15,655 nucleotides of DNA from Chloroflexota bacterium (GCA_023489135.1 JAMDCE010000219.1:2050-17704), one strand, 5' to 3'. Counted from the stretch's first letter, positions 1 to 8,207 are shown. Notes: generated from the letters alone by a model not told the origin. Made by a program: numbers and translations.

Positions 1-425
1 CCTTGCGCAAGGAAATCGGGCAGCTGCAGCGAGGCATGGCCGCCAAGCAGATCGATTCCCTGGTGGCGAAAGCTCAAGAGTTAGACGGCGTGAAAGTGGT
101 GGCAGCGCAGGTCCCGGCCGCGAACCTGGACGCCTTGCGCGAGATGGGCGATCTCCTCAAGGACAAGCTGGGCCCCAGCGTCGTCGTCCTGGGCTCCGTC
201 ATCGGCAACAAACCCAGTTTCGTGGCGATGGTTTCGCCCAACGTTCAAGTGCACGCAGGCAATCTGGTAAAGCAGGTCGCTTCCGTGGTGGGCGGCGGCG
301 GAGGAGGTCGTCCCGACGTGGCACAGGCAGGCGGAAAGGATGCCAGCAAGATCGGCGACGCTCTGGACCGAGCCAGGACGCTGGTAAAGGAAGCCCTCCA
401 GAAAGATGGACGAGCAGACAAATAA
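1..425 (+). CDS. alaS: Alanyl-tRNA synthetase, C-terminal fragment
   Basis: This is the last 140 or so residues of AlaRS, which charges tRNA-Ala and edits mischarged products. The gene enters from the left edge; the first complete codon in frame is at 3 and the stop is TAA at 423-425. The visible part is the C-Ala (DHHA1-type) domain. It ends with the diagnostic glycine-rich motif GGGGGGRPDVAQAGGKD, about 40 residues from the end, followed by a helical tail. The aminoacylation and editing domains lie outside the window. In many bacteria alaS lies just upstream of ruvX (yqgF); here one membrane-protein gene sits between them. Identification is secure from the motif; only the 5' part is missing. 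Confidence 0.95.
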   Translation, partial: LRKEIGQLQRGMAAKQIDSLVAKAQELDGVKVVAAQVPAANLDALREMGDLLKDKLGPSVVVLGSVIGNKPSFVAMVSPNVQVHAGNLVKQVASVVGGGGGGRPDVAQAGGKDASKIGDALDRARTLVKEALQKDGRADK

Positions 426-450
426 CCGATAACACGGGGGCTATCAGATA

Positions 451-2001
451 TTGCCGACCGACGACCAACTTATCGAGCAAGTTGTCTTCCTCGATGCTGA
501 TGACGAAGTAGCATCGATCCGCACTAAGCTAACGACCATCAGCGGGAACCGAGCCGCTATCGTCGTTCCCTTGGAGAACCGCTCCCTCAGGTCCGTGGTA
601 GCCGTACGCCTGGTGGCCAGAATGGCCGACGACCTGGCGCTGAACCTGGCCGTCGTCAGCGGCGACGTTACCGTGCGACGTCTGGCGTCGGAAGAAGGGC
701 TGTTGGTCTTCCGTACCGTGAAGGGCTACAAGGACTACGTCCGCCGCCAATCGGCGGCCCTGGGGAAGATCGGTACCGCCCTTTACGATCTCCGCCTGCG
801 CGCCGGCCGAACATTTGGGGTAGTTCTCTTTTCCATCGTGCTCGTGCTCGGCGGGGGAATGGCCTACGCGGTCATCCCGGGGGCAACGATTACCCTGGTG
901 CCGGTCTCGGAAAAGGTTAGCGACGTTATCGTGATGAAAGCCGATCCTCAGGTGACCAAGCTCGACCCCAACGGCCGCCAGATTCCCGCTCGTGCGATCT
1001 ATGTTCTGTTAGAGGCCTCCGCTCAGGTGCCGACAACCGGAAGGCAGCAGACGCCCAACGCCAAATCGGAGGGTCAGGTCACCTTCACCAATCGGTCAGG
1101 GGAGGAGATCAACGTCCCCGGAGGCACCATCGTCAGGACCGCCGACAACATACGTTTCACCACGACCGGAGACGTCACGGTAAGGTCCGGCCAGGGATCG
1201 ACGGCCAAGATCGAGATAATCGCCACCGAGCCGGGTACCCGGGGCAACGTGGAGCGTGGAAAGATAAGCAAGATCGAGGGGGCGCTGGACGCGAAGCTGG
1301 TGGCCTTCAACGAAGAGCCAACCACCGGTGGAGGAGCGCGAGAAGTAGCGGTGATAACGGCTGCCGACAAGGAGCGCGCCAAGGCCGCCGCGATGGAGAA
1401 GCTCAACAAAGATGCCACCACCAAGCTCGAGGCCGAACGCAAGCGCGGCGAACGGTTGCCGGAAAAATCGGTTTCCTTTACCGTCCTGGAAGAAGTGTAC
1501 GATAGGAAGGAAGGGGAGCAGGCCAAGGTCTTGAATCTGAAAGTGAGCGCCAGGGCCGGAGGCATATTGATCGGCGACAAGGACGTGAACGACCTCGTCG
1601 CGAGCGTCTGGCAGCCCAGGGTTCGCCCCGGCTACTACGTTCCCCCCGGCGCCTACCGGGTCGACCCCCCCCAGGTAACCAAGATCGACGGGGAAGTGCT
1701 CAGCTTTGTGGTCACCGTAGAGGGCTCGGCCGTGGCGCGCATCAACGAGAACGTGGTGCGAGAGAACGTTCGTTGGAAGACGGCCGACGAGGCCCGCGCC
1801 TACCTCGTGCAGTCCCTCAACCTGGCCAAGGAGCCGAAGATAGACATCAAACCGGACTGGGCCAAGCGGGCTTTGAGGGTCGACGTGATCATCGAGGGCG
1901 ATTGGAAGAACCCGCCGAAGAACGTGCCCAAGACGGAGCCGAAGACGGAGTCAAAGACCCAGTCAAAGACCCAGTCAAAGACCGACCAAGGGGGTCGCTG
2001 A
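451..2001 (+). CDS. Membrane-anchored baseplate-J-like protein
   Basis: A 516-residue protein with a TTG start 25 nt after alaS; the upstream GGGGG run is a weak ribosome site. Residues 1 to about 95 form a soluble domain rich in V/L/R. One hydrophobic segment at about 121-142 is the only membrane span. The part after it contains alternating beta-rich stretches (for example VTFTNRSGEEINVPGGTIV and GTRGNVERGKIS) typical of the baseplate-J/gp47-like family. Those proteins form wedges in contractile phage tails, but stand-alone membrane-anchored versions occur in non-phage loci, as here. The C-terminus is a Lys/Thr/Gln tail built from four-residue repeats. No tail, sheath or spike genes are near, so a cell-envelope role is more likely than a phage role. 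Function unknown; the family call rests on pattern recognition. Confidence 0.7.
   Translation: MPTDDQLIEQVVFLDADDEVASIRTKLTTISGNRAAIVVPLENRSLRSVVAVRLVARMADDLALNLAVVSGDVTVRRLASEEGLLVFRTVKGYKDYVRRQSAALGKIGTALYDLRLRAGRTFGVVLFSIVLVLGGGMAYAVIPGATITLVPVSEKVSDVIVMKADPQVTKLDPNGRQIPARAIYVLLEASAQVPTTGRQQTPNAKSEGQVTFTNRSGEEINVPGGTIVRTADNIRFTTTGDVTVRSGQGSTAKIEIIATEPGTRGNVERGKISKIEGALDAKLVAFNEEPTTGGGAREVAVITAADKERAKAAAMEKLNKDATTKLEAERKRGERLPEKSVSFTVLEEVYDRKEGEQAKVLNLKVSARAGGILIGDKDVNDLVASVWQPRVRPGYYVPPGAYRVDPPQVTKIDGEVLSFVVTVEGSAVARINENVVRENVRWKTADEARAYLVQSLNLAKEPKIDIKPDWAKRALRVDVIIEGDWKNPPKNVPKTEPKTESKTQSKTQSKTDQGGR
1930..1989 (+). repeat. 12-bp tandem repeat in the coding tail
   Basis: Five 12-bp units, each starting with AAG AC, encode K-T-x-x repeats at residues 494-513 of the baseplate-J-like protein. 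The third and fourth units are identical (AAGACCCAGTCA). Such an in-frame array can gain or lose units without shifting the frame, so its length may differ between strains. Confidence 0.85.
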
Positions 2002-2448
2002 GTGCGTCTTGTGGGCCTGGACGTGGGGGACAAGCGGATCGGGGTGTCCCTTTCCGATCCCGAAGGCCTGATCGCGCAGAACCTGACGGTGATTCACAGG
2101 ACCGCTCTGGCGCGGGACCTGCAAACCCTGGGAAATTTGGTGCGCGAGCACGAGGTGGAGAAGCTGGTCATCGGACTGCCGCGCAGGCTGGATGGAACCC
2201 TGGGCACCCAGGCCGAGAAAGTGCAGGCCTTCGGCGACAAAGTCAGCCGGGCGCTGGGCGTTCCCGTGACCTACTGGGATGAGCGGCTAACCACCGCCCA
2301 GGCCGAGCGGATGTTGATCGAGGCCGGGGTAAAGCGGGAAGCCCGAAAAGGCCGCATCGACGCCGTGGCCGCCACCCTCTTGCTGCAAAACTATCTGGAT
2401 TTCCTCCGCGCCCAGGCCAGGCGCTTGGAGGAACAGTCGGAGGGTTGA
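2002..2448 (+). CDS. ruvX: RuvX/YqgF-type RNase H-fold nuclease
   Basis: A 148-residue RNase H-fold nuclease of the YqgF/RuvX family, implicated in Holliday-junction resolution and in maturation of the 16S rRNA 3' end. The GTG start directly follows the TGA of the gene upstream, which suggests translational coupling. The expected acidic residues are present: D7 in GLDVGDKRIGV, the Glu in EKLVIGLP (E53), DE at 93-94 in YWDERLTT, and D120 in RIDAVAA. Length and motif order match the family. Its place between alaS and mltG is a common bacterial arrangement. High confidence in family; the exact substrate in this organism is inferred. Confidence 0.95.
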   Translation: MRLVGLDVGDKRIGVSLSDPEGLIAQNLTVIHRTALARDLQTLGNLVREHEVEKLVIGLPRRLDGTLGTQAEKVQAFGDKVSRALGVPVTYWDERLTTAQAERMLIEAGVKREARKGRIDAVAATLLLQNYLDFLRAQARRLEEQSEG

Positions 2449-2540
2449 TCTCTGCGGTGTGATTTGCCCCGACGGCCTGACTCTTCACGTAAATGGGGCG
2501 CCGTCAGGTCTTGAATCAGGTTCTTGGTGGAGAAGCCGTA

Positions 2541-2716
2541 GCTCCCTCTCCCTCTTCAAGAGGGAGAGGGCTGGGGTGAGGGAGTTGGCGGAAAGAAGCA
2601 GTCCGAGAGAATTCACCGATGCGAAGACAGCGACGGCGCTGGACGCATGCTGGATGAGGCGAGGGTAGAGAGGTGAACCCTCACCCTAACCCTCTCCCTT
2701 CGCGAAGGGAGAGGGG
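2541..2716. mobile_element. MITE-like palindromic element, CCCTCTCCC family
   Basis: The 363-nt gap between ruvX and mltG has no credible gene. It holds an element about 176 bp long. The left end contains a 13-bp inverted repeat (2544-2556 with 2558-2570) and the right end a 12-bp one (2690-2701 with 2704-2715). The two ends are imperfect inverted copies of each other over about 38 bp, each with a CCCTCTCCC stem and a GGGTGAGGG block. No transposase is encoded, so this is a non-autonomous element or an extragenic palindromic repeat. A related copy lies at 15572-15655. Confidence 0.75.
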
Positions 2717-2811
2717 ATTTGCCCCCTCAGCGCTCACCATCAGCCCTAACCCAATCGTTTTGCGACAACGGCCGGCTGCTTTCCGCCAATCCTAGGGGAG
2801 GATGATTTCTC

Positions 2812-3882
2812 TTGCGCTACGTTGTCACGGCCCTGGTGCTGGTGTTCCTCATGTTGTCTGCTTCCCTATGCGTCATCGCCAGTCGAATCTCGCTGTCGGA
2901 CGCAACGCTCATGGCCGTCGCTCGCCAATTTGATAGGCGAGCCGGCGACGATCCAACTCCGGTCCAGTTCGAGATAAAGGAAGGCGAAACGGCCACCACC
3001 ATCGCCGACCGCCTGCAGAAGCAAGGCATCATCTCCAGCGCCTTCATGTTCCGAGTCCTGGCCCAGTTGCGCGGCGCCGACTCGCAACTCACGGTCGGCA
3101 AGTACGAGCTGAGACGAAACATGACCACTAACGAGGTGATCGACAAGCTCCGAGAGGCGCGTCTGCTGGCGGCCAGGATAACCACCATCGAAGGCTGGCG
3201 AGCCGAGGAGATAGCCGATCTGATCGAGCGCAAGGGCGTTGCCAGGCGTGAGGAGTTTCTCAGTCTGGTGCGCCAGGCCATCTTTGACTTTGATTTCCTC
3301 AAAGGTCGTCCCCGAGGGGCGTCGCTGGAGGGTTACCTTTTCCCGGATACCTACGACATACCGAAGGGAGCCACAGCCACGGACGTCACCCGGACGATGC
3401 TGGCAACCTTCGACAAGCGGTTCGATTCCTCCCTGCGGCAGAAGGGGGCTGCGTCGGACCTGACACTCCACCAGGTGGTCACCCTGGCCTCCATCGTGGA
3501 GCGCGAGGCGGTGGTGGCCGGCGAGCGTCCACTGATCGCCGGCGTCTTTCTCAACCGGATCAAGCTTGAAATGCCGCTGCAAGCCGATGCTACCGTGCAG
3601 TACGCCATAACCGGGCCCGCTCCCGGCCCTTTGACGGACTACTGGAAGAAGGCTCTTACCACCCGCGACCTACAGGTGGACTCACCGTACAATACCTACC
3701 GCGTCAAAGGGCTGCCGCCGGGTCCCATCGCCAATCCGGGCCTGGCCTCGCTGATGGCCGTCGTCGAGCCGCAGAAGACCGACTACCTCTACTTCGTGGC
3801 CAAGAACGATGGCTCTCATGCGTTTGCCCGCACGCTTGAGGAACACAATCAGAATGTGGCAAAATACCGAGAGGGAAGGTAG
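2812..3882 (+). CDS. mltG: Endolytic murein transglycosylase MltG
   Basis: A 356-residue inner-membrane enzyme that cuts nascent peptidoglycan strands and so ends their elongation. The TTG start follows a strong purine-rich site (AGGGGAGG, about 10 nt upstream). An N-terminal hydrophobic helix (about residues 3-22) anchors the protein. Next come a LysM-like segment (KEGETATTIADRL) and the YceG catalytic domain. Hallmarks are LEGYLFPDTY, ASIVEREA with the catalytic Glu at E230, LQADATVQYA, DSPYNTY and GLPPGPIANPG. Length is normal. Only 3 nt separate it from aroE, so the two are probably co-transcribed. The repeat just upstream may separate this transcript from ruvX. Confidence 0.96.
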   Translation: MRYVVTALVLVFLMLSASLCVIASRISLSDATLMAVARQFDRRAGDDPTPVQFEIKEGETATTIADRLQKQGIISSAFMFRVLAQLRGADSQLTVGKYELRRNMTTNEVIDKLREARLLAARITTIEGWRAEEIADLIERKGVARREEFLSLVRQAIFDFDFLKGRPRGASLEGYLFPDTYDIPKGATATDVTRTMLATFDKRFDSSLRQKGAASDLTLHQVVTLASIVEREAVVAGERPLIAGVFLNRIKLEMPLQADATVQYAITGPAPGPLTDYWKKALTTRDLQVDSPYNTYRVKGLPPGPIANPGLASLMAVVEPQKTDYLYFVAKNDGSHAFARTLEEHNQNVAKYREGR

Positions 3883-3885
3883 TCA

Positions 3886-4755
3886 GTGAGCAATTCCAGG
3901 AAAGCAAGAGTAGCGGGAATAGTCGGATACCCTTTGAAGCACTCGCTCTCGCCGGTCTTCCAACAGGCCGCTTTCGATTTCTACAGTTTGCCCGTGCGCT
4001 ACCAGGCGTGGGAGACGCCTCCGGAGAGACTCGGCGAGGTGATCGCCGGGTTGAAGGACCCCTCTTGCGTCGGCGCCAACGTCACCGTTCCTCACAAAGA
4101 GGCGGTCATGTCTCTCCTGGACAAGATCGACGACGGGGCCCGGGAGATCGGGGCGGTGAATACCATCGTCAACCACGAAGGCAGGCTCTTTGGCTTGAAT
4201 ACCGATGCGGACGGTTTCACTAGATCCTTGACCGAAGCGGGGTACACCGGGGAGGACAAGGTGGCGGTCGTCCTGGGCGCGGGAGGCGCGGCGCGTGCCG
4301 TGGGCGTGTCGCTGGTGCGGGCGGGGGCAACCAGCATCACTTTCCTCAATCGGGATACCTCGCGGGCCGAACGCCTGGTTGGGGATCTGGCCAAGCTGGA
4401 CGGTGAATGCGAACTGTCGTTCGGCGATTACCATGAGCCGGCCCTTCAGCGAATACTGGACGCTTGTGACCTGATCGTCAATGCGACCGTGGTAGGGATG
4501 AAGCATACCGCATTGGCGGATAAGTCCCCCCTGCCCGGCGAGCTGGTCCGTCGAGAAGCGCTAGTTTTCGACTTGGTGTATAATCCTCCCATTACCAGGT
4601 TGCTCCTCGACGCCAGGGCAAGAGGAGCAACAACTATCAATGGGGTGTCGATGCTGGTCTACCAGGGCGCGGCCTCGTTCGAGCTCTGGACCGGGAAGCA
4701 GGCGCCGGTTGGCTTGATGTTTGAAAGAGTGCTGGAGGCGCTGGAACGAGCGTGA
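3886..4755 (+). CDS. aroE: Shikimate dehydrogenase (NADP+)
   Basis: A 289-residue enzyme of the shikimate pathway, reducing 3-dehydroshikimate to shikimate with NADPH. GTG start with AGGGAAGG upstream, 3 nt after mltG. Visible motifs: the substrate-binding GYPLKHSLSP near the start; NVTVPHKE with catalytic K71; NTDADG with catalytic D107; the dinucleotide loop VVLGAGGAARA; FLNRDTSRAER, whose N-R-T/S pattern points to NADP rather than NAD; and NGVSMLVYQGAASFELWTG near the C-terminus. The usual NATPVGM motif reads NATVVGM, a small deviation. The stop overlaps the hslV start by 4 nt (GTGA), indicating coupled translation. Confidence 0.96.
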   Translation: MSNSRKARVAGIVGYPLKHSLSPVFQQAAFDFYSLPVRYQAWETPPERLGEVIAGLKDPSCVGANVTVPHKEAVMSLLDKIDDGAREIGAVNTIVNHEGRLFGLNTDADGFTRSLTEAGYTGEDKVAVVLGAGGAARAVGVSLVRAGATSITFLNRDTSRAERLVGDLAKLDGECELSFGDYHEPALQRILDACDLIVNATVVGMKHTALADKSPLPGELVRREALVFDLVYNPPITRLLLDARARGATTINGVSMLVYQGAASFELWTGKQAPVGLMFERVLEALERA

Positions 4756-5372
4756 GTGGTGCAGCAGTGACTGGAGCGGAGATAGTACGAGCGACGACGG
4801 TGATCGCCGTCAGGAAAGATGGCCGAGTGGCGATGGCCGGTGATGGCCAGGTCACCATAGGCGACATTGTGATGAAGCACCGGGCCAAAAAGATTCGCAC
4901 GCTCTATCACGACCGCGTGCTGGCCGGATTTGCCGGCGCGGTAGCGGATGCTTTGACCCTTTTCGACAAGTTCGAAGCCGAGATCGAACACTACCACGGC
5001 AACCTGCGGAAAGCCGCCGTCGAGCTGACCAAGGAGTGGCGAACCGATCGCTACTTGCGGCGGCTGCAGGCCTGGCTCATCGTCGCGGATGCCGGCCAGC
5101 TCCTGGTGCTGTCGGGAGAGGGCGAAGTGATAGAACCCGATGAAAACGTAGTGGCCATCGGTTCCGGCGGCGCATACGCCCAGTCAGCCGCATTGGCCCT
5201 CTTGCATCACACGGACATGGGCGCGGCTGAAATAGCCAGGGTAGCCATGCAAATCGCGGCCTCCGTCTGCATTTATACCAATAACGAGATTGAGCTCATA
5301 GAGTTGGGGGGAACAACACCACCCGAACCACCAGAAGCAGCGCCGGGTTCAAAGGAGGGCGATGTCCAGTAG
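4752..5372 (+). CDS. hslV: ATP-dependent protease subunit HslV
   Basis: A 206-residue threonine peptidase, the proteolytic core of the HslUV (ClpQY) protease. Start GTG overlaps the aroE stop; GGAGG lies about 13 nt upstream, so the nearby GTG at 4768 is an alternative. The segment ATTVIAVRKDGRVAMAGDGQ aligns with the HslV N-terminus; the catalytic Thr should be T15, exposed after removal of a short propeptide. Other family blocks are LAGFAGAVADALTLFDKFE, AAVELTKEWRTDRYLRRL and AIGSGGAYAQSAA. The C-terminus has a Pro-rich extension after IELIELGG. The ATPase partner hslU is not downstream, where it often lies; hpf follows instead. HslU would have to be encoded elsewhere. Confidence 0.93.
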   Translation: MSGAAVTGAEIVRATTVIAVRKDGRVAMAGDGQVTIGDIVMKHRAKKIRTLYHDRVLAGFAGAVADALTLFDKFEAEIEHYHGNLRKAAVELTKEWRTDRYLRRLQAWLIVADAGQLLVLSGEGEVIEPDENVVAIGSGGAYAQSAALALLHHTDMGAAEIARVAMQIAASVCIYTNNEIELIELGGTTPPEPPEAAPGSKEGDVQ

Positions 5373-5415
5373 GTGCCTCGATTGTGCGCCAGACTAGGAA
5401 GGGAGCGATTCGATT

Positions 5416-5967
5416 ATGCAGATAGTCATTAAAGGCAAGAACACGGAGGTGTCAGAACCTCTTCGCGAGTACGTGGAGAAGAAACTGGGCAAGCTGGATC
5501 GCTACCTGGATAACATCTCCACCGTAACCGTCGAGCTGTCCAAAGAGATGTCGAAGAACGCCGTTAACCGCCACATCATCCAGGTGACCGTCCTCACCAA
5601 TGGGACGATTCTCAGAGGCGAGGAAAAGGCGGGCGATCCCCACAGCGCCGTGGATACGGTGGCCGACGTCTTGCACCGACAGATAACGCGTTACAAAGAG
5701 AAGCTGTACAGGAGAGGACGAACGGCCGCATCGAGGGCAGCCGTCCCGGAAAGCCGGGAGCCTGAAGAGGAACAGGAGGAGTTAGGCCCTCGGATAGTCA
5801 AGACCAAGCAGTTCGCCTACAAGCCGGTGACCCTGGACGAGGCCATCGATCAGATGGAGTTGCTGGGCCACGACTTCTTCATCTTTCTCAACTCGGCCAC
5901 CGATCAGGTGAATGTGCTGTACCGAAGAAGAGACGGGGACTACGGCTTGATCGAGCCTGAAATCTGA
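5416..5967 (+). CDS. hpf: Long-form ribosome hibernation promoting factor
   Basis: A 183-residue protein that parks ribosomes as inactive dimers under starvation or stress. ATG start with AGGAAGGGAG about 10 nt upstream. Residues 1 to about 100 are the S30AE/HPF domain that binds the 30S decoding region (MQIVIKGKNTEVSEPLREYV at the start). A charged Glu-rich linker covers about 105-130. Residues about 130-183 form the dimerisation domain of the long type (FAYKPVTLDEAIDQMELLGH through the YRRRDGDYGLIEP end). The length and two-domain layout exclude the short gamma-proteobacterial HPF/YfiA type. It is the last gene before a strong hairpin at 5995-6025. Confidence 0.96.
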   Translation: MQIVIKGKNTEVSEPLREYVEKKLGKLDRYLDNISTVTVELSKEMSKNAVNRHIIQVTVLTNGTILRGEEKAGDPHSAVDTVADVLHRQITRYKEKLYRRGRTAASRAAVPESREPEEEQEELGPRIVKTKQFAYKPVTLDEAIDQMELLGHDFFIFLNSATDQVNVLYRRRDGDYGLIEPEI

Positions 5968-5994
5968 TAAGTGATAGTACAGATAGCTGATGGT

Positions 5995-6025
5995 GAGGAG
6001 CCGGGGCCGCAATCCCCGGCTCCTC
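5995..6025 (+). terminator. 12-bp perfect GC hairpin between hpf and pfkB
   Basis: Perfect 12-bp stem (5995-6006 with 6014-6025) and a 7-nt loop, placed 28 nt after the hpf stop and 18 nt before the pfkB start codon. There is no T-tract after it, so it is not a classical intrinsic terminator. It may be a pause or transcript-end structure, or may influence pfkB translation. Confidence 0.55.
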
Positions 6026-6043
6026 CACGTAGGGGGTGCAGCG

Positions 6044-6979
6044 TTGATCATCACCGTGACCCTGAATCCGGCCGTCGACAAGACAGTCGAGCTGGATGAG
6101 CTTGTTCCGGGCGAAACCAACCGCGTCAGCGGCGTTCGCACCGACCCAGGTGGCAAGGGAATTGACGTATCGCGAGTGCTGCGGACGCTGGGAACGTCGA
6201 GCCTGGCCATGGGATTCGTGGCGGGGAGTATGGGGAGGTTTGTAGAGGCATCCCTGAACGAGGCCGGGATACTGGATGATTTCATCCATACCCAGGGGCA
6301 GACACGGACGAACGTCGCCATAGTGGAACGCAATAAGAGCATAACCACCCTGCTATCCGAGGCAGGACCCGAAACAGACCCACAGTGCTTCAAGCTACTC
6401 AAGTCCAAGCTGGCGGGACGCCTGGATTCAAAGGGGAACTGGGTAGTGTGTTCGGGCAGCATACCGCCGCCCCTGACCCACGACGCCTACGCTCAGCTGA
6501 TCGAATTGACCGAGGGCCACGGCGGCTTCGCCGTTCTGGATGCCGACGGCGAGGCGCTCTCTTTGGGCGTGGCGGCCAAGCCCTACCTCATCAAACCCAA
6601 TCGCTTTGAGCTGGGCCATCTGGTAGGGCGGACGCTATCGACGTTCGAAGACGTGCTTGCCGCCGCGCAGGAGGTGCAGCGCGGCGGGGTGCAGTACGTG
6701 ATCGCTTCAATGGGCAGGCGAGGTGCCATCGGAGTGACCCACGATCAAGCCTGGAAAGCCACCCCGCCGGCGGTGAAGGTCCAGAGCACGGTCGGCGCGG
6801 GAGACTCCCTGCTGGCCGGAGTGATACACTCCTTCTCGCGGGGCCATAGCCTGCAAGAAGGACTGCGCCTCGGCACGGCCTGCGGCGCCGCTACCGCCTT
6901 GACTGCCGGCACCCAGCTCTGTTATCGTGAGGATATCGATCGCCTCTTGCCGGAGGTAGTGGTAGAGCGAATCTACTAA
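6044..6979 (+). CDS. PfkB-family hexose-phosphate kinase, probable 1-phosphofructokinase
   Basis: A 311-residue ribokinase-fold kinase. I chose TTG at 6044 because AGGGGGTG (6031-6038) lies 5 nt upstream and the protein then begins with the typical ITVTLNPAVDKTVEL; the longer ATG at 5990 would run through the hairpin. Motifs: NPAVDKT, PGGKGIDVSRVL (sugar-phosphate binding, about 35-46), CSGSIPPP, IKPNRFEL, and TVGAGDSLLAG with catalytic base D254. The pattern matches the 1-phosphofructokinase/tagatose-6-phosphate kinase subgroup (fructose-1-phosphate to fructose-1,6-bisphosphate). No fructose PTS gene is adjacent, so the exact substrate is unproved and I give no symbol. Confidence 0.85.
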   Translation: MIITVTLNPAVDKTVELDELVPGETNRVSGVRTDPGGKGIDVSRVLRTLGTSSLAMGFVAGSMGRFVEASLNEAGILDDFIHTQGQTRTNVAIVERNKSITTLLSEAGPETDPQCFKLLKSKLAGRLDSKGNWVVCSGSIPPPLTHDAYAQLIELTEGHGGFAVLDADGEALSLGVAAKPYLIKPNRFELGHLVGRTLSTFEDVLAAAQEVQRGGVQYVIASMGRRGAIGVTHDQAWKATPPAVKVQSTVGAGDSLLAGVIHSFSRGHSLQEGLRLGTACGAATALTAGTQLCYREDIDRLLPEVVVERIY

Positions 6980-6986
6980 GTGGTGC

Positions 6987-7011
6987 ATCCGACAACGTAG
7001 GGTTATCGGAT
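6987..7011 (+). other. Hairpin between pfkB and the next gene
   Basis: Arms 6987-6996 and 7002-7011 pair over 10 bp with one mismatch around a 5-nt loop (GTAGG). It starts 7 nt after the pfkB stop and ends 14 nt before the next start codon. No T-tract follows, so it may be a processing or stability element rather than a terminator. Confidence 0.45.
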
Positions 7012-7025
7012 GGGATCTAACAGCA

Positions 7026-8207
7026 GTGGATGCAGTGAACAAAGTTACCATAATCATCTTCGCCGGCAGGAAGGTCTCATGCCCAATCGAATACACGATG
7101 GCCCTTTCCGAGCGAGCTATAGCGCGGGACATCATCGATCGGGCGATGGCAACCGGACTGGTTGATCGCGTTATCGTCGCCACCGATTCCGGGCACTTTG
7201 CCCAATCTCTGGCGGGGCTTCCGGTAACGGTGGACATCGACGAGGGCGAGTTCCATTTCGGCGGCCGGTTGAAGGATATCATCCATCGCTACGCCGTGGA
7301 CCGAGCCTTTTACCTGGGAGCCGGCAGCGCCCCCTTGCTCGATACCGAGCAGATAGCCGGGCTCTGTCGGACGCTGCTAACCTCGGAGAAGGTGGTCCTG
7401 GCCAACAACTTCTACTCCTCCGACTTCGTGGCTTTTGTCCCCGGGGAGGCCATCGATCAAACCGATCCCCCCGAAACGGATAACAACCTGGCCTTTCAGT
7501 TGCACCACCGCGCGCGGCTGCCGAACGTCGCCGTGCCGGCGAGCGCCGCCACCCAGATGGACATCGATACCCCTACTGACCTGGAGATCCTTTCCCTGCA
7601 TCCGGGCGTCGGTCCTCACACGCGGGATTTTATGGAGGGAATCGGCTTTGGACACTGGTCGCTGAACAGGCTAATTGAGGTGATCTCCGACTCGTCCAAG
7701 GAAGTGCTGATCGCCGGCAGGATCGGCTCACGTGCTTGGGCGCTGGTGGAGAGCGGCTTCGCCTGCCGGACCCGCGTCATCTCCGAAGAGCGAGGCATGC
7801 GCGCCAGCGGCCGGATTTTCAGAGGCGAGGTTCGCTCCATTCTTGGCTCCCTGCTGGACTCTGTCGGCCACAAACGCTTCTTTGAAACGTTGGGGGACAT
7901 GGTAGACGGTGCTATAATCGACACGAGGGTGATCTTCGAGCATTTCGGGCTCAAACCGAGCGATGCCGATCGCTTCTACTCTGACGCGCTCCTCCCCGAG
8001 TACATCTCGGATCGCTGGCTAAGAACTTTCACCCAACGGGCAGCGAAAGCCCCCATTCCAATCATCCTCGGAGGTCATTCCCTGGTGTCGGGAGATCTTT
8101 GGACTCTGGTAGACGTGGCTTCACGAAGGAAAGAAGACGGCGACAGGGTGAGATGGAGCGCGCATCCGTCGAGCATCTCGATATCAGACGCCAGGGCAGC
8201 GGAATGA
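7026..8207 (+). CDS. Two-domain protein with a nucleotidyltransferase-like N-terminus
   Basis: A 393-residue protein I cannot name. GTG at 7026 or GTG at 7035 could be the start; neither has a clear ribosome site. The N-terminal 200 residues resemble a GT-A/MobA/CofC-type nucleotidyltransferase: strand TIIIFAG at the start, helix IARDIIDRAMATGLVDRVIV, central GAGSAPLLDTEQIAGL, and closing MDIDTPTDLEIL, a phrase common in such enzymes. The usual AAGxGxRM loop is replaced by IFAGRKVSCPIEY. The C-terminal half (about 205-393) has no domain I recognise; it contains VLIAGRIGSRAWALVESG and PIPIILGGHSLVSGDLWTLV. It overlaps the NUDIX gene by 4 nt (ATGA), so the two are probably co-translated, perhaps in nucleotide-sugar or cofactor metabolism. 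Confidence 0.55.
   Translation: MDAVNKVTIIIFAGRKVSCPIEYTMALSERAIARDIIDRAMATGLVDRVIVATDSGHFAQSLAGLPVTVDIDEGEFHFGGRLKDIIHRYAVDRAFYLGAGSAPLLDTEQIAGLCRTLLTSEKVVLANNFYSSDFVAFVPGEAIDQTDPPETDNNLAFQLHHRARLPNVAVPASAATQMDIDTPTDLEILSLHPGVGPHTRDFMEGIGFGHWSLNRLIEVISDSSKEVLIAGRIGSRAWALVESGFACRTRVISEERGMRASGRIFRGEVRSILGSLLDSVGHKRFFETLGDMVDGAIIDTRVIFEHFGLKPSDADRFYSDALLPEYISDRWLRTFTQRAAKAPIPIILGGHSLVSGDLWTLVDVASRRKEDGDRVRWSAHPSSISISDARAAE

Noticed and set aside
2459..2668. 69-residue ORF between ruvX and mltG
   Set aside because: It lies over the palindromic element, has low-complexity content from the repeat and no ribosome site.
2866..3582. Long antisense ORF within mltG
   Set aside because: The mltG frame has full family motifs; the antisense frame is a GC-rich shadow with no known domain.
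5990..6043. Longer start for the PfkB-family gene
   Set aside because: The extension is encoded by the hairpin, has no ribosome site and would add residues before the conserved first strand.
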